The notes under the pieces are model-generated. The model had not been told where the DNA came from. It saw only the letters and a list, made by a program, of their open reading frames with translations, and did not search any database. Both the position numbers and the translations under genes were made by a program. This document shows, in pieces, positions 37,200 through 49,320 of a DNA stretch of 64,000 bases (its first letter is position 1; every line of letters begins with the position of its first letter). This stretch comes from Cercis canadensis (taxonomy: Eukaryota; Streptophyta; Magnoliopsida; Fabales; Fabaceae), in contig QAOA01005271.1 in the NCBI GenBank assembly GCA_003255065.1, positions 2,097,979 to 2,161,978 of the forward strand, in the 5' to 3' direction.

Positions 37200-40100
37200 T
37201 TCCATCCTCCATGCATGATATGATATATATATATATGTCAACGAGAATTTGTTCTTATAATTGAAGAAGAGAGAGAGAGGAATTGATGCATGTATGAACC
37301 ATTTTGACCAAACAGTACCACTGACACATCCCCTATCTAAGTATCTATAAAGATTGTTTCCTTTTGCAGTTATACGGTCCCTCCATGATTGGTCCTTCCT
37401 CACTTTACTCACATCATCAAAATCTCTCTCACTCAAGAATCCTTTGATGAAGTAGAAACAAACAATAAACTTGACAAGTTCAGTTATGTTTCCCATTAAT
37501 TTTTACAGGTATATTTTGTGTTAAAGATACTTAATATAATAAAAACTTAATGAAGCAGTAGCTGAACCAGTGGGATGGAGACTTGTATGGGCTTTGAAGT
37601 CCTCCCCATTTTCTTTTTATTTGAGCTGCATTTAGCTAAGTAAGCTTCCTATTATGTCTTTATCGCTTTTAGTTACTAATTAAAGCATAAAATTATGATT
37701 AAATATTGGGTATTTTATTGTAGAGGTTTTGTGTTTAAATTTCATTAAAATTGAATAAGAAAGCAAGAAGGTGTTTATTAGATAATAAAACTATTATTAA
37801 AATTTTATCTAATAACTTAAACTTTTGGGTTCAAATAATTCTTAATAGATAATAAAATCTCATAATTTTTTCGTGTAAGAAAAATGACTAGTTTTAAGTT
37901 TGATGCAATTAAAGAAGAAAATGGAGAAACTGGACTTCTGAGATCTGTTAATCAACCAGAAAATCATTTTAAACCGACAATCACCAGTTAATGATCTCTT
38001 AATTTTGCTTTTCCATTTCAATTCTTGCTCTTGGTCTTTCTCCTTTTTTCCAGGGTGTTTCGTAGTTCAATTTGGTTGTGGAAGGTAATGGTCTCATAGC
38101 TGAATGCATTGGAAGATTTAGATATACGTAATTAGAATTTCCAAAGTAATCCAAGTCCAATTTGTGCTGCGCGTTTTGTTTGATGACATCGTCTTTTTCT
38201 TCTTAGGACAATGATAAAGGGCTGAGGATTGGGCACTTATCCGATGACCTCAGATAGCATTGTTAAAATTGTTAGATATATCCACAGTACTACAATCACC
38301 ATGTGAGATTTTTTTGAGACTCGCTTTTTTGTGTTATAAATATCGTCTTCCTCGGTACTTAGAAATTAAGCATGCATGTCAATCTTTTTATTTGAAGAAA
38401 AGTGAAAAATAATCCATCACGATGCAAGGTTTTTTTTCCTTTTGTGAGAATTAAGATAAAAGAAATTAGAGAAGAAAAGAAAAGCTTATTCAATAATCAA
38501 GTTAATAAAGGCTTCTATTTTGTCATTAAAAAAATAGATTTCTTTTATTAGCCAGGGACAAAGTTCTATATTTCAAATTGCAAGCATAACGTTATTAATT
38601 CGCGTGTAAACATTTGTTAATAATTTTTTACTTTAGATGAATAAATTAATGAGATAAAGGTGGTCTTGGATCACCTTTGCTTAATATCAGCTCTTCTTGT
38701 TTCAATTAAAACAATATAAAAATTATTTTTTATCCATTTAAAGTTACACAATAACATATTCTCGTTCAAACACACTTTATTGGTTCTTAATGAAATTTAA
38801 ACACAAAATTTTTATAATAAAGTATTGAGTGCTTAATGGTATAAAAAATTATTTTTAATGATGAACATTATAAACACAAAAATAAAATAAAATATAAAAA
38901 TATTACGAAAATTTAAATTTCCAATATATATTCTATTATCATCAAATCAAGAAGCCTCGTGCTCAATTTTGATGAACCTGTGTAGTAGTATATGTATTAT
39001 ACATTTATGAATAATGGGAAGGTTTTTTTTATCTTTAATTTTTTGGCCTTGCTGGGAAGGTTGAATTACAAAAAGTGCATTTAGAATTTGAGATCACAAA
39101 GTTCAGATCCATTTTGTGAAAATTTAGAATTGAGCCCACGCTTTATTTAAATAAAGCTAATCTCGCTTGCCACTCTTCCAAATTCCAATATATATTAATG
39201 ATGTATTGATTGTAGCCCTGGTATTGTGCACAGTTGATATTAGATTTAGAAGGGAGAGAAAGGAATAGGAATAGAGAATAAGTTCCATGAGCAGTTACCC
39301 ATTGACAGAGGATTGCAGAGAATATATATAACATTCATGAATCGGCAAATAAATTGATGACACATCATAATGGATTCTTCTCTTTTAGTATAAGCTGGAT
39401 CATCACGAGGCCAACGATGAATCAACCCACAATCACACCAGCATCAATTGCTTGAATTGACGTTTTCATTATTCCTTAATTCTTACTCCCACATGCATGC
39501 TTCTTCAAAATTAATTATTAACAGTATTGTTATTATTATTATTCTCTAACCTACTTAGGAATCATATATATATGCAGGGAACCTTAAATCATTCTTGCGC
39601 ATGCATGCTTTTCTACTCTTTTCCTCTTTACTCTCTCTAGCTGTCTGTGACAATTTCAAACGCTGGGAACCTCCTTATCGTTACTTGGCCATTGGCTGTA
39701 AGCATATACGTAAGAGAGAATATAAACGAACTCAAACTTAACAAGAAAAGCGATTCAATTAATTAAACAAAGAAACAAAATTCTCTGCAAATCGACCGTA
39801 CCTTTTAATAGTGTGTTTGGTATTAGTTTGAAAAAGAGATGAAAGTGGGAATAACATATGATTAAAAAGTTGCAATTTTTTACCTTGATACTTGGCAAAA
39901 AGGGTAAAAAAAAATAACAATAACAAAAAAAACAAACAAACAAAAACACACACAAACACATGCATCTCAAATTTAAACTTGTTTATTTTTCACCATCTAC
40001 ACGTTTATCTAACATATACAAAGCAGACCCTCTATATAAATCCTCATCCTCCTCCCCCTAAACACAAAAAGCAAAAGACTTACCAATATCAAACCACGTA

Positions 40101-40200
40101 AACTTCTTCATATCTAATAGCCAATATATATACCTCAACTTTTCTCCGGTGATTTAGGGGCAGTGATCAGTAGGCTGTGCGCCAAAAAAAACTAGATGGG
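37200..40200. other. Spacer between MIR169 copies 8 and 9
   Basis: AT-rich with many short simple repeats. No coding region or RNA gene is recognised. Confidence 0.5.
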
Positions 40201-40210
40201 TTTGTAGAGC

Positions 40211-40354
40211 CTTACAGGAGAAGAAGAGAGCCAAATGTAGCCAAGAACAACTTGCCGGGAAGTGCATGCATGCTACCATTTATATATATATATAGCAATG
40301 TAATGCCGGCAAGTCATTCTTGGCTGCACTCCACTCTCTACCTCTTCGTGTAAG
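40211..40354 (-). ncRNA. MIR169: MIR169 copy 9 precursor
   Basis: The mature strand is complementary to 40306-40326 and is identical to that of copy 7 (CA plus GCCAAGAATGACTTGCCGG). The star from 40237-40256 is also identical to that of copy 7. The loop contains a TA-repeat tract. The lower stem pairs cttac with gtaag. Confidence 0.94.
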
Positions 40355-40450
40355 CACTCTAAAACCAAATCCCCACATTTTGTGTCTGATGAGAAGAGGA
40401 GAGTATATGTGAATCAAATTTTCTATGTCCAAATGGTTGGCAATGAGGCA

Positions 40451-40457
40451 TTTTATA
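40451..40457 (-). promoter_or_regulatory. TATA box, MIR169 copy 9
   Basis: Minus-strand TATAAAA within GGCTATAAAATGCC, about 97 bp upstream of the hairpin. Confidence 0.65.
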
Positions 40458-40761
40458 GCCAAAAATTGGCTTAAGCCAAAGCAATTAAAGCATGCTAGTG
40501 AGTAGTGACTACTAAGTAGTGAGTGGTGCATGCATAGATATATTCTCTTCATATTTTTTGTCAAACCAACTTTCTAAAAGAGTAAAGTCATTGCATGAAA
40601 CCAAGAGAAACATGACACATGAAAGCCTCTACGACCATCCGAAGTTGTCCTTCTGCTAAATCCTTCTAATTACGGTTTTTACAACTTGTCCTTTCCAACG
40701 CTTTCCATAGGATAAAGATGCCTCTAGACTTATTATTATTATTATAGGAAATATATCAAAT

Positions 40762-40775
40762 CGGAATAGAATCAT
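40762..40775 (-). promoter_or_regulatory. Conserved upstream element, MIR169 copy 9
   Basis: The minus strand contains GATTCTATTCCGA, about 305 bp before the TATA box, as in copy 7. Confidence 0.45.
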
Positions 40776-40789
40776 TGTATCAGAGACAG

Positions 40790-43401
40790 AGTTTGACTAA
40801 GCCAAGATTGATAAGAAACGATTATAGTGCCTGTCAGAATCTTAGGAAGTGGTTCAAACAATTTTGGTGGTTCAATGCAATAGACAGAATTGATAGTGAT
40901 TAAGATTAGGAAATTGATACTTAGCCAAGTAAAATTGTCTGATTTTTTTGTTAAAGAGGATGTGAAGTTATAATTACTTTCTACTACTTTATTTTATTTA
41001 ACAGTTATATTTTAATTTTAACAAAATTCTTGATAAAGTATCCTAATTAACCAAATTATATGGCAGTGCTCTTAAGATGAACCATATGCTTATTTAAACT
41101 CATTACGAGAAGATAGAAAATCTACCTCTTACCAAGTCTATACATTCCCCTTAAAAGAAAAAAGAAATATATAGATATTAATTCCAACAATTAATTAGTC
41201 TTTGTTTCGAATAGTNTTCCAACAGTTAATTAGTCTTTGTTTCGAATAGTGAAAATGAAGAGATGATTTTGAAAAGAATAATTTGAAAATGAATACAAAC
41301 ATGATACTACTAGATATATGTATTGCATTGAGTTTACAACAATTGTGAAGTACTAATAAATTGTAAATATATATATGCCAACGTCATACCAAGAATTTAA
41401 ATTTGTCCACTACATCACTATAAAACTCTATACATTATCAATAAATAACAAAGTGCCACATCATTAAAATAATTAAGGAAACTAATTAACACTGAGAAGT
41501 TTTGACAGTTTTCTTAACAAGTGATGGCACATATACAGTTTAAAAGTCCTTTACACTGTAAGTAAATATAAAGTAAAATTAATATTAAAAAACCATTTTT
41601 TTGGTAAGATAAAAAAAAATATATTCTTGTGAAATACAATTTAACATTCTGGAATATATATTAAGGTAAAAGTAATAAGAAATGTTAAAGAGCAGCTATT
41701 TTTGAAAACTTTTGTGGCACACTTTAAGAAAGCATAACATTCTTCAAAAAATTCTCAGCATCTAATTAAGTGGGAAAATGGAATTCAGACCACTTGAAAA
41801 AGACATTAGTTTAAAGGATAGCTTTGTTGTGCGGCATAATTGCATTCTTTTTTCCTTGCTCATGCATTCCAAAGGTTCAGTAACAGTGTACGTAGCAGAA
41901 ATTGTAACCTTAGATATATTAATGAGTGGCAGTGAATGGATAGACGAAATAAATATTTCTAAGCTCAAGGGTTAATTTCGCCAAATGATAATAATATAAT
42001 AAGTTCATCTAAGCTATTTAAGATTTTTGAGGTTAACACTCGCGGAATTTTTGATAAAAAATTTAGGTTCCGTACACAAAAGCTAGCTCAAGAATACAAT
42101 TATTATCCAAAAAAGAAAAAAAGAAACTAGCTAGCTGCCTGCGCATCATGCATTATTGAAGTGCCCATGTTATACTATTCCAACACTAAATTAGGTACAA
42201 GTAATATTTTTTTTCAACCCTAGTATTTGGCCAAACTCCAACCTTGAGACAAGACCAAGTTTGTCACAAACCTATAGAGAGTCATCCCTACTCTAGGGTA
42301 TCTCGTAGTTAAAGACCACTAGAACTCTGGTGGAGCGTTTCAGGTGTTACTTGGGGGACTCCCCAACCCACACTCTCCTAGCTATTAGGTAAGGTATCTA
42401 AACTAACCCATGTTCGACCTTTGCAAAGTAATATCATTTTCATTACTATATTTTATAATTTCTCATAATTATTATTTTAGGTCACAAATTTAAAATTAGA
42501 CTCGTTTAAGTTTAAATAAAATGAACCTAAAATTTATTTATTTATTAATATGATTCAAATTTTATATTAACTTTTACCGCATTTTTTAAGTGATCGATGA
42601 GCCAAAATATTTTTCTCTATTAATTAAGTTTGAAGGATTATATCTTTAAAACAGCCTCAAAATGTGAAGTATAATACAAAGAATTCAGAAATTATTGCAA
42701 TAAAATAAATTTCTTTTATTATTTTTTGCTGGCAGCAATAAAATAAATAAATTTTATGCCCAACACAATCATCAACTATGCCGCCTCAGGATGATAATAG
42801 CCCAGTTCATTAGGGGCAAAAATAAAGTCCAGCCCAGATATCAGATAACATCAACTCATTCATATTATCTAAGTAAATGAAAAATAACGAGAGCACATTA
42901 TTGGTTGAAATCAAAGCTCATTTAAATTGTTTTCAATTTTTTTTATTTAGAAATTGAGCCAAGTAATTTTTGTCAATAAATAAATATTGATTGCATTTAC
43001 AATCAAAGAGATTCAAAATAGAAAAGAATGGTAAAGAAACTAGCCAGAAAGAGTAAAAATATGCTCCATTGAGTTAGAGCTCTTTCTCATAAGACTAATC
43101 TTAATTAAAATTGATATAAAAATAGATAAACTACTTAATCTTACTAAATGAATGAAATAAAACATGCAATTGTTTTTTTCAAAAATTACTCAAACTTTGC
43201 TTATTTTATAGAGTAACTAATTAAATTCACACACTATTATATTAACACACTCAAACTATTTTTTTTACAACTTGAATTGTGTGTAATAAATATTTTTCTA
43301 ATGTAATTAGTATAAGATAAGTATAATTGCATCAAACAAAATAAATGTTATATTAATTTATTAATAAATAAATAAATAAAAATTATGAGTTTATGAATTT
43401 A
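40790..43401. other. Spacer between MIR169 copy 9 and the CACTA element
   Basis: AT-rich with no gene recognised. A single N at 41216 joins two copies of a 34-base sequence. A more GC-rich stretch at about 42220-42425 has no open frame of note and was not identified. Confidence 0.45.
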
Positions 43402-45842
43402 CACTACAAGAAAAATTATNNNNNNNNNNNNNNNNNNNNNNNNNNNNNNNNNNNNNNNNNNNNNNNNNNNNNNNNNNNNNNNNNNNNNNNNNNNNNNNNN
43501 NNNNNNNNNNNNNNNNNNNNNNNNNNNNNNNNNNNNNNNNNNNNNNNNNNNNNNNNNNNNNNNNNNNNNNNNNNNNNNNNNNNNNNNNNNNNNNNNNNNN
43601 NNNNNNNNNNNNNNNNNNNNNNNNNNNNNNNNNNNNNNNNNNNNNNNNNNNNNNNNNNNNNNNNNNNNNNNNNNNNNNNNNNNNNNNNNNNNNNNNNNNN
43701 NNNNNNNNNNNNNNNNNNNNNNNNNNNNNNNNNNNNNNNNNNNNNNNNNNNNNNNNNNNNNNNNNNNNNNNNNNNNNNNNNNNNNNNNNNNNNNNNNNNN
43801 NNNNNNNNNNNNNNNNNNNNNNNNNNNNNNNNNNNNNNNNNNNNNNNNNNNNNNNNNNNNNNNNNNNNNNNNNNNNNNNNNNNNNNNNNNNNNNNNNNNN
43901 NNNNNNNNNNNNNNNNNNNNNNNNNNNNNNNNNNNNNNNNNNNNNNNNNNNNNNNNNNNNNNNNNNNNNNNNNNNNNNNNNNNNNNNNNNNNNNNNNNNN
44001 NNNNNNNNNNNNNNNNNNNNNNNNNNNNNNNNNNNNNNNNNNNNNNNNNNNNNNNNNNNNNNNNNNNNNNNNNNNNNNNNNNNNNNNNNNNNNNNNNNNN
44101 NNNNNNNNNNNNNNNNNNNNNNNNNNNNNNNNNNNNNNNNNNNNNNNNNNNNNNNNNNNNNNNNNNNNNNNNNNNNNNNNNNNNNNNNNNNNNNNNNNNN
44201 NNNNNNNNNNNNNNNNNNNNNNNNNNNNNNNNNNNNNNNNNNNNNNNNNNNNNNNNNNNNNNNNNNNNNNNNNNNNNNNNNNNNNNNNNNNNNNNNNNNN
44301 NNNNNNNNNNNNNNNNNNNNNNNNNNNNNNNNNNNNNNNNNNNNNNNNNNNNNNNNNNNNNNNNNNNNNNNNNNNNNNNNNNNNNNNNNNNNNNNNNNNN
44401 NNNNNNNNCAACAAGATTAATAATTGTATATTCCATCAAAAAAATACTTAAAAATCATAAAACAACTTCAAATCACCCATACATCAAAAGTCATAAAGAA
44501 ATTCAACTAAAAAAATGTACACTATCCATTTTTTTTAATTTTTAAATTTGGACATAATTACCCTAATAGTACAAAAAAATTTATATTCTATNGTACAAAA
44601 AAAATTTATATTCTATCAAAAAATACCTAAAAATCATAAAACAACTTCAAACCATCCATACATCAAAAGTCCTATAAAAATTCAACTCAAAAAAATTTAC
44701 ATTATCCATTTTTCTATTTTTAAATTCTAACATAATTAGTCTAATAATACAAAATTTTCATATTCCATCAAGAAAATACCAAAAAATCATAAAACAACTT
44801 CAAACCATTCATACATCACAAGCCCTAAAGAAATTCAACTAAAAAAATTTATATTATCTATTTTTTATTTTTAAATTCAAACATAATTAATCTAATAATA
44901 CAAAAATTCTACATTCCATCAAAAAAATACCAAAAAATCATAAAACAACTTCAAACCACCCATACATCAAAACCCCTAAATAAATTTAACAAAATAAAAT
45001 TCACACATTATCAATTTGGCCATCCCATTTTTGGACTCAATTTAAACCCTAAATTTAACAACTAATCATGCATCCAATTTGTAATTATGCAATCTAACTA
45101 CTTCTACATGTCATTTTAACTTCAATCCACCAATTAAAATAAAATAATAACAAAAAACAAATCTAAATCAAAGTGAGAAGGGAAAAAAGGGATTTGAGTT
45201 TTGGATAATTGAAAAACTTACCTAAGGAAAGAGAGCTCAACCCACACACCACAAATGGAAGAATGTCGCCGAAAATCCATTGGAAAATGGACCTTACCGT
45301 CGAAAATGGAGGATTGGAGGGAAGGGGAAGAGAGAGGAAGAGAAAAGAGTGATTTGGGGAAAGAATAAGTGATAAGTGAGAAAGAAAGAAGGGAAACTCA
45401 ATTTAAACATAAATTTTTGAATTTCAATGAAATTTTTTCTTTGGAATTCGAGAAAATTCAAAAAAAATTAAATGCATTAGTAAAATTATGTGTTTTATTC
45501 AAAAAAAAATTTAATAACATTCCAACAGAATATACTGTTGGAATTTTTTAAACAAAAATAAAAATAAAAAATTCTACGAAATATTTAGTTAGAATTTTTA
45601 AAAAAATAATTTAAAATTTTTTTTTTACTTTTTAAATTTTTTTAAAAATTCCAACAAAATATTTTATTGGAATCTTGAAAAAAATTTCACTCTCCTTCTA
45701 AATGGAATTCCAATGGAACAAAATTTTGTTTGAATTTTTGTTGAATTTTTTTAAAAAATGTCTACATTGAATTTTTCATTAAAATTTTTTAAAAATTTCA
45801 ACGAAAAAATTTTCATTAGAAAATAGAGATTTTCTTGTAGTG
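43402..45842. mobile_element. CACTA (En/Spm) DNA transposon, with sequence gap
   Basis: The ends are inverted repeats CACTACAAGAAAA (43402-43414) and its complement (45830-45842), flanked by the 3-bp target duplication TTA (43399-43401 and 45843-45845), as is usual for CACTA elements. Of about 2.4 kb, 989 bases are N (43420-44408). No transposase is visible in the known part. The right end has subterminal inverted motifs of the type TTCCAACA...TGTTGGAA (for example 45520-45545 and 45648-45673). Near 45240-45340 lies a less AT-rich stretch that may be a leader exon on the minus strand. It is probably non-autonomous, but the gap prevents certainty. Confidence 0.88.
44431..45000. repeat. About 152-bp tandem repeat inside the CACTA element
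   Basis: Four imperfect copies begin at 44431, 44611, 44763 and 44914 with the phrase ttccatcaaaaaaatac or a close form. The first interval is longer because a single N at 44592 is flanked by a 24-base duplication. Confidence 0.75.
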
Positions 45843-46082
45843 TTAAAAAAGAATTTAGTGATCATGGGATGTACATGTTTGAGTTAACTTTTTTTTTTTG
45901 TGGTACTTTTAGTTACAACTTTAAATTTAAACATAAAACTCATAAAATCTTAAGAATAATCTCAGGACTATTCAACGATTTGGTATGTTTGAGTTAAGTT
46001 GAGATGAATCGGCATAAGCACGAAGCAAGTTCTAGTATATATGTAAACCAAAAAAGTGAGTAGGGTGGGAGTCCGTGGAGCA

Positions 46083-46260
46083 TCACAGGAGAAGAAGAAA
46101 ACAAAATGTAGCCAAGAACAACTTGCCGGCAGCGAAATGAAAAGGAAAACCCCTTTCACTACAACATTCAATTGATTTTGAGATAAATTAATCATCAAAT
46201 CAATGATTGCCGCCGGCAAGTCATCCTTGGCTGCACTCCACTTTCTGCCTCTTCGTGTGA
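46083..46260 (-). ncRNA. MIR169: MIR169 copy 10 precursor
   Basis: The mature strand is complementary to 46213-46233: CA plus GCCAAGGATGACTTGCCGG, the form known as miR169b/c in Arabidopsis. The star from 46108-46127 equals that of copies 7 and 9. The loop is the longest of the set, about 85 bases. No copy of the GATTCTATTCC element was found upstream. Confidence 0.94.
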
Positions 46261-46461
46261 GCATCGAACCCTAGATAAGACTAACACCAGATAGATCAGC
46301 ACACATGCACACTTTGAGTTTGAGTTTCAGCAATCAGCACAAACACAAGTAATAATAATCCATTCCTACACTGCACATCTTTGGAAAGCTAACAATTCTT
46401 CTTCATCTTGTGTTTGTGTGCTTGCTTGGTATTGAAGTGCGGCGTTAATGGTATTGGCTAC

Positions 46462-46468
46462 TTATATA
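46462..46468 (-). promoter_or_regulatory. TATA box, MIR169 copy 10
   Basis: Minus-strand TATATAA, about 200 bp upstream of the hairpin. Confidence 0.5.
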
Positions 46469-46860
46469 GGCACCAACACTCGTTACCCTCACATAGATAC
46501 ATGTATACTATTATTATATTCTATTCTCTTGCATCACTCACTCCTCTCACTCACCACCGAGTTAATCATTTCCCAAACAGGTCAATGGTTTCCAGCCACT
46601 TCAGGAAAGGGCTACGTGCAGCCTTTTAGGGTTATCCACGTTATCTCTCTACACCTTCCAAATTATGGCCACTATAAATTTTGGGACCACCAAAGATGCA
46701 TAGTCTGACATATTAAAAAAATATATATCATTAGATAGTTAAAATCTGAAGGATCGTTTAGGCAATTTTTATTTTAGTGATTATTAACCTTTTGAAAAAA
46801 AGAATTTGACATTCTTGAAATAATTTTTTTGGTTCCAATATATATCTTGAGGCCACTATA

Positions 46861-46966
46861 TTCTTTTAGCATCTAACTAAGTGGACAGATGATCTTGAAA
46901 CCACTTTTCTTTTTCTTTTAGCATCTAACTAAGTGGACAGATGATCTTGAAACCACTTTTCTTTCC
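46861..46966. repeat. Perfect 52-bp tandem duplication
   Basis: The unit starting ttcttttagcatctaac is present twice, at 46861 and 46913, with no N between. It may be real or a merged assembly artefact. A diverged form of part of it occurs at 41756-41800, upstream of copy 9. Confidence 0.75.
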
Positions 46967-46979
46967 TTGGCTTAAAGGT

Positions 46980-48065
46980 TTTCAATCCCTGATAATCGAT
47001 ATATACTCTTCGAGCTTTGTGCAATGACGCAGCTATATAGTGAGAGTTTCAAAGCACCTAAGAATGTATTTATGGGCACAAGAAGCACATTTTTCTTTGC
47101 TGTTTGCTCGAATATATTGCATGTGTAAAAGAGTTGGCGTTATCGCTTACTTTAAAGAGATTGAAGTTTCATAGGACTCTTGGATAGTCAAAAGGACAAA
47201 GTTAAAAGAGAAAAAAGGTTTAACAACGACCATCATTTATATATTTTAATTTGCATTCAAAATAAATAATTATAATTAATTAGGAACAAGAGGTAAATTA
47301 AGAATCAAAGAGGAATAGAAAAAAATAAGATATTTAAGGCGTATTGTTTCTTGGAAGATTGGCATCCTCTCATTGAATTGCTAGAAATAACCTCTCTTCC
47401 AGCCTTCTCTTGTATGATACCATCGCTTATCGCAATCCTTCAAAATTGAATTACGTTGTTAATGTGTTTGTAAGTAAATACATAGTTACTAGGGTTGTAT
47501 AGTTTGTGATTTATTATGTAGATATCACATACATGCAATCATATATTTAATTATAAGAATTAAAATACTTTCTCATAAAAAAAAAGAATTAAAATATTTA
47601 TATCAAAATGTTGTGTACTTCCTTCTTATTTCTCTAACACATATGTTCTTATGTAATAAAAAAAAATCCCTTATATTTTTGGTGCATTGAAAACTGTTTT
47701 ATTTATTTTTTGTTACTAAACATTGAGGGTTAGAGGAGACTACTCCATTTTAAGGCCAGAATATACTACAAGCCTCAACGAGATATTACATATAATGGTA
47801 CCTACCAAAATGAGACGGTTGACAGTGAGATTTGAACCTAGGCTTTACATTCAAAATGATTCGGTCCTTACTAGTTGGGGGTACATTAAAAACTTAATTT
47901 AGGGTCTATTTAAGTTAACCCCCAGTGGCTTAGATATTTTATATTGGCGGTACATTAAAAACATGAACATGAGCACATGTACTTCATTTCGGAGGTTTCC
48001 TTCAAAATCTCCTTAAAACCAAGAGGATAAAATTATGAGAAAGAAATAGAGTATCCTTGTGTTAC
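46980..48065. other. Spacer between MIR169 copies 10 and 11
   Basis: No gene is seen. 47720-47880 is less AT-rich and contains, on the minus strand, GGTTCAAATCTCAC, similar to a pol III B box; no convincing A box was found, so a SINE is not claimed. Confidence 0.4.
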
Positions 48066-48069
48066 TCCT

Positions 48070-48209
48070 CATGAACCTCAGATAAGAGTAAGAGAGCAAA
48101 ATGTAGTCAATAATTAGTTGCCAGATTAAGGGCTTGTGGAACGATTTAACCTAAAAGAGAAGCCGGCAAGTCATTCTTGGCTAAACTCTACCCTCTACCT
48201 GTTCCATGT
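48070..48209 (-). ncRNA. MIR169: MIR169 copy 11 precursor
   Basis: The mature strand is complementary to 48163-48183: TA plus GCCAAGAATGACTTGCCGG. It is the only copy whose mature RNA would start with U. The star arm at 48103-48122 (gtagtcaataattagttgcc) has drifted but still pairs over most of its length. It is the copy nearest the HMA gene. Confidence 0.87.
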
Positions 48210-48294
48210 AAGCAAGCCTCTTGGGAAAGAAAATTAGTGAGAAATGCTGTGAGATGGTGAGAAGTTGATTTTCTTGTGCTGCATTGCGTGATAA

Positions 48295-48301
48295 TTATAT
48301 A
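48295..48301 (-). promoter_or_regulatory. TATA box, MIR169 copy 11
   Basis: Minus-strand TATATAA, about 87 bp upstream of the hairpin. Confidence 0.5.
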
Positions 48302-49320
48302 GAATTAGAGTAATATTTGGTTAACAAATATTTGCATAAATTCCAATTGGGGTGGGGTGGACAACTTTCCAAAAAGTAATGCCATCCAAAGGGGGTGAGG
48401 GTGACCATATACAACCCCTCAACCTCAAATTGTGGGCTTTTTCTGTCATTCAAATCCCTCCTTGCATAGAATAGAACTCTCTAGACTCTAGTTTTCGCTT
48501 GATACCAAATTTATGGGCCGCAATCTTTATATGGAGAGAAGAGAACGTGATTCTTTTGGTTTTGGGGCGCACAAAAGGAAAAAGATTAATTGGAATCTCA
48601 TTCGTGGGTGTGGGTGTTGCTGTTGGAGGCACAAACAACGGGGGAGTTTGGCTCTAATGCCCAAACCCAGACAAGACAAGCATGAATGTATTGTAAATTT
48701 GTAATACACACACAAAACTCCCCAAACAGAAAATCTTAATAATCATGGGTATAACCATTAAAAACTTCGTTGTTTTACTCTTTTGGAGCTAAGCATCATT
48801 TCCTATTCAAGTAACATACTACAATGGACAAGAGATTGATGGAAAGTAGGTACCTATATTAATATCAATAAGTACATATATGTAGTTATATAGTACAGGC
48901 AATACAAGAAATAAAATAGAAAATTATTCCCCCTTCTCCTTTTCCCTCTTAAGAACTAGTTTCCAGAAAAAAGAAAAAAAGAAAAATGCTCTACTAGAGG
49001 AATGCTTGCCTGCAAAACTATCCTCAATTCACGCCATGTGGTTATACATAAGTACCAAAAGTATAAATAAACTTTCATTAGGTGTGTCAATATGTCTACC
49101 TGACAATCTCCTGCGGACCTGCTTGGTAAAATGGAGGCCGCAAACTAACCTCTTCAAACTATATACACGAGAAGTACCAAGTTTTTGCATATATATGCGC
49201 TTTTAGTCATGAAATTTTTGAGTCTGAATCCTATCATTTCCATTTTTAAGAAATCTCCTGCGTGTTCATTTGCAAGCATAAGCATGCTGACACTATTGCT
49301 TAGGCTTGAGCCACCTAGCC

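Noticed and set aside
42220-42425. Less AT-rich stretch that might be an exon or RNA gene
   Set aside because: No open frame of useful length, no splice structure and no recognised fold.
43393-44451. Open frames of over 330 codons on both strands
   Set aside because: They are made of undefined bases in the assembly gap and carry no information.
40280-46264. Small minus-strand frames through MIR169 hairpins with similar peptides (RGREWSAAKNDLPA, RGRKWSAAKDDLPA)
   Set aside because: The likeness follows from conservation of the hairpin arms. Other copies put the same DNA in different frames, and the peptides diverge at once outside the stem.
47720-47880. Possible tRNA-derived SINE on the minus strand
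   Set aside because: A B-box-like GGTTCAAATCTCAC is present, but no A box at the proper distance, no poly-A tail and no target duplication.
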